From positions 17,228 through 24,253 of the forward strand of contig MHKO01000049.1 in the NCBI GenBank assembly GCA_001818435.1: 7,026 nt of DNA, given 5' to 3'. The stretch is from Candidatus Komeilibacteria bacterium RIFCSPLOWO2_02_FULL_48_11. Lineage in GTDB: Bacteria > Patescibacteriota > Patescibacteriia > UBA2169. Below are positions 5,346 to 7,026 of this stretch, one piece after another (position 1 is the first letter of the stretch; every line of letters begins with the position of its first letter). The notes under the pieces were generated by a model that was not told the origin of the DNA, searched no databases, and saw nothing but the letters and a program-made list of their open reading frames with translations. The translations under genes were made by a program, and so were the position numbers.

Positions 5346-7026
5346 ATGGTAACTCTACACACTTACCAGCAAGAAGCTGTTGATAAACTGAATACCTGGT
5401 TCAAACACAGCAACAGAGCTCTTTTGGTCGCTCCACCCGGCATTGGAAAAACCATCAAGGCAGCGGCCTGGGCGGCTAAACATGTTGGCAAAGGGAGGGG
5501 GTTATTCTTGTGCCATGAGAATAGAATTCTCGAACAAGCGTTGGGTGAATTTCGCGCGGTTTTGGGCGATGAGGTGACACTCGGCGTTTTCCATGGCGAG
5601 CGAAAGGTGTTCGACGAAGTTGACGTCTGCTTCGCGTCTTTTCAAACATTTCACCACTGGAAAGATGCTTTCTTCCTAGATGAATTTCTGTTTATCATTG
5701 TCGATGAGGGTCACCATGCCGCAGCGCCAACATTCCAACCGGTAGTCAAGTACTTCACACCGAGGTATTTGCTCGGTATGACCGCAACCCCGAATCGTAC
5801 TGACGATAAGGACATCAGGGATATCTTCGGGCCGGAAGTGGTTAATATCTCACTGGAGGAGGCTATTGCCAATAATTGGCTGACTCCGTTTGAGTATCAC
5901 ATAATAACGGATAATCTACGCACATCCTCGCTGCGCCGGCTGATACGAGAAGAATTAGACGAAGAACGCCGTGTTTCCCTCGCCCAGCTCAATGAATCAA
6001 TTTTCATCAGGTTGCGCGATGAGCAAGTCGCAGAACGGATAATGGAGTTTAATAAAAAAACCATTATCTTTTGCGAACGGATTGAGCATGCGGAGCATTT
6101 CGCCGAATTCATTCCCGGATCCAAACCCTATCACACCGGCCGCGGCTACAAAGAGAGCCGGGAAACGTTACAAGCATTTCGCGACGGCGGTCTGCAGTAT
6201 ATCCTCGCTGTGGATAAGCTGAATGAGGGAGTTGACATTCCGGACGCCGAGGTAATCGTTTTTTACCGCAACACGGATTCGGAGCGCATATTCCTGCAAC
6301 AGCTTGGCCGAGGGGCGCGTAAGAAACTGGGCAAGGAAAAGTACATAGTGCTTGACTTTGTCTCAAACATCCACCGTCTACTGGCCATCAAAGCGATGGC
6401 TGAAAATGTCAAACGCGCCAAAGGAGGAGAGCAAGAGTTTGACACTGGCTTGATCCACCTTTCCGGCAATGGTTTTGATTTCCGGTTCACTGAGGAACAG
6501 CTGTCGATTTTCGAAATAGTGGAACGGATGAAGCCGAAGTGCATCTCTGACTACCCGGAACTTGTAAAGGAGTATTTGGAGAAGAATGAACTTTCTCCTG
6601 AAATGGTTCGTGCTGGTACGAATGTAAAACTCTGGTGGAAATGTTCCACCTGCGGACATGAATGGCAAGCAACGGGAACTAGTAGAGCTTATTCAGGCAC
6701 TGGTTGTCCTGCGTGTGCCGGCAGAATAGTAACTTCTACTAATAACCTAGCTACCGCCTACCCCGAACTTACAAAGGAGTACTCAGAGAAGAATGAATTA
6801 ACTCCTGATAAAGTATATGCCACAACCGATAAAAAGCTCTGGTGGAAATGTTCCACCTGCGGACATGAATGGCAAGCGGCGGGTGGTAGTCGTGTGCGAG
6901 GTTATGGTTGCCCAGCGTGTGCGCATTTAATCATAACTCCTACCAACAACCTGGCCGCCACTCACCCTGAACTTGCCAAAGAATATTCCGACAGGAACGA
7001 GTTGCCGGCTGATAAGGTGACAGCTG
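5346..7026 (+). CDS. SF2 helicase fused to tandem DUF4379-type zinc ribbons (3' end cut off)
   Basis: 560 codons plus one base, open to the right edge. The N-terminal 355 residues are a ResIII-type superfamily 2 helicase: YQQEAV Q-motif-like segment (7-12), Walker A APPGIGKT (29-36), LCHENRILEQA motif Ia (55-65), DEGH motif II (120-123), MTATPNRTD motif III (145-153), LNEGVDIPDAEVIVF motif V (292-306) and QQLGRGARKK motif VI (318-327). After a linker (about 356-398) come repeats of 68-69 residues, each with PEL...KEY...NEL...KLWWKCSTCGHEW...GCPAC. Unit 1 has C433, C436, C454, C457; unit 2 has C502, C505, C522, C525; unit 3 is cut at residue 560. Such ribbons (DUF4379, PF14311) are, from memory, often tandem and near nuclease domains. 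Start: ATG 5346 with GAGG 6 nt upstream and a strong promoter. Lone plus-strand gene, divergent from rny. The core also resembles RadD-like repair helicases. Helicase and ribbons are certain; repair or defence is a guess. Confidence 0.93.
   Translation, partial: MVTLHTYQQEAVDKLNTWFKHSNRALLVAPPGIGKTIKAAAWAAKHVGKGRGLFLCHENRILEQALGEFRAVLGDEVTLGVFHGERKVFDEVDVCFASFQTFHHWKDAFFLDEFLFIIVDEGHHAAAPTFQPVVKYFTPRYLLGMTATPNRTDDKDIRDIFGPEVVNISLEEAIANNWLTPFEYHIITDNLRTSSLRRLIREELDEERRVSLAQLNESIFIRLRDEQVAERIMEFNKKTIIFCERIEHAEHFAEFIPGSKPYHTGRGYKESRETLQAFRDGGLQYILAVDKLNEGVDIPDAEVIVFYRNTDSERIFLQQLGRGARKKLGKEKYIVLDFVSNIHRLLAIKAMAENVKRAKGGEQEFDTGLIHLSGNGFDFRFTEEQLSIFEIVERMKPKCISDYPELVKEYLEKNELSPEMVRAGTNVKLWWKCSTCGHEWQATGTSRAYSGTGCPACAGRIVTSTNNLATAYPELTKEYSEKNELTPDKVYATTDKKLWWKCSTCGHEWQAAGGSRVRGYGCPACAHLIITPTNNLAATHPELAKEYSDRNELPADKVTA
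6540..7026 (+). repeat. In-frame repeats encoding zinc-ribbon units
   Basis: Coding repeats inside the helicase gene. Unit 1 covers about 6540-6740, unit 2 runs 6741-6944, and unit 3 begins at 6945 and is cut by the edge. Units 2 and 3 open with Asn-Asn-Leu-Ala; unit 1 lacks that opening and begins at the linker. A 41-nt stretch is identical between units 1 and 2 (6630-6670 and 6837-6877, offset 207 bp, or 69 codons), encoding the CxxCGHEW half of the ribbon. It also contains a perfect 7-bp inverted repeat (GGTGGAA, TTCCACC) in each copy. Confidence 0.85.

Noticed and set aside
6634..6650. Regulatory hairpin inside the zinc-ribbon coding repeat (GGTGGAA/TTCCACC)
   Set aside because: It is explained by the codons for Trp-Trp-Lys-Cys-Ser-Thr, and its second copy arises from the same duplication.
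5897..6672. Several minus-strand frames of 61-96 codons over the helicase gene
   Set aside because: They overlap each other and an intact helicase frame, and show no recognisable motif.

Overview
The window looks like a chromosomal stretch of a bacterium, most likely an uncultivated member of the Candidate Phyla Radiation (Patescibacteria). That placement is an inference. It rests on the gene mix (RNase Y, a short RecQ with a C-terminal HTH domain, a small SET-domain protein, a stand-alone PlsC-like acyltransferase), standard-code reading frames, mostly monocistronic genes with sigma70-like promoters and Shine-Dalgarno sites, and a GC-rich interspersed palindrome between genes. No rRNA, ribosomal protein or other phylogenetic marker is present to confirm it.

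Layout: positions 1-4921 carry five genes on the minus strand. Read in transcription order from the right they are rny (RNase Y, 3392-4921), recQ (1619-3229), a PlsC-family acyltransferase (841-1500), a SET-domain protein (175-672), and the first 42 codons of a secreted protein (1-128, running off the left edge). Most have their own signals: TTGACA/TATACT boxes before the acyltransferase, an intrinsic terminator after it, TTGATT/TATTGT before the SET gene, and TTGACT/TAAGAT before the secreted protein. The 162-bp rny-recQ gap holds a hairpin, four tandem 10-bp units and a 61-bp palindrome. A 424-bp AT-rich divergent region (4922-5345) separates rny from the only plus-strand gene, an SF2 helicase (5346 to the right edge) preceded by a near-consensus promoter (TTGATT, 17 bp, TATAAT).

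How the genes relate: they are not an evident pathway. rny (mRNA turnover) and recQ (recombination and repair) are housekeeping genes. The SET protein and acyltransferase are single accessory functions. The helicase is the most unusual gene: a complete ResIII-type helicase core followed by at least two, and part of a third, 68-69-residue zinc-ribbon repeats of the DUF4379 kind (four cysteines each), with a 41-nt perfect direct repeat between units. It is cut by the window edge, so any effector domain farther downstream cannot be seen. It could belong to a defence or DNA-repair system, but nothing inside the window proves that.

Other points worth attention are a seven-codon in-frame leader ORF with a better ribosome-binding site than the SET gene it precedes, an HX5D (not HX4D) acyltransferase motif, and alternative base-pairing in the 61-bp palindrome and in the rny upstream region.
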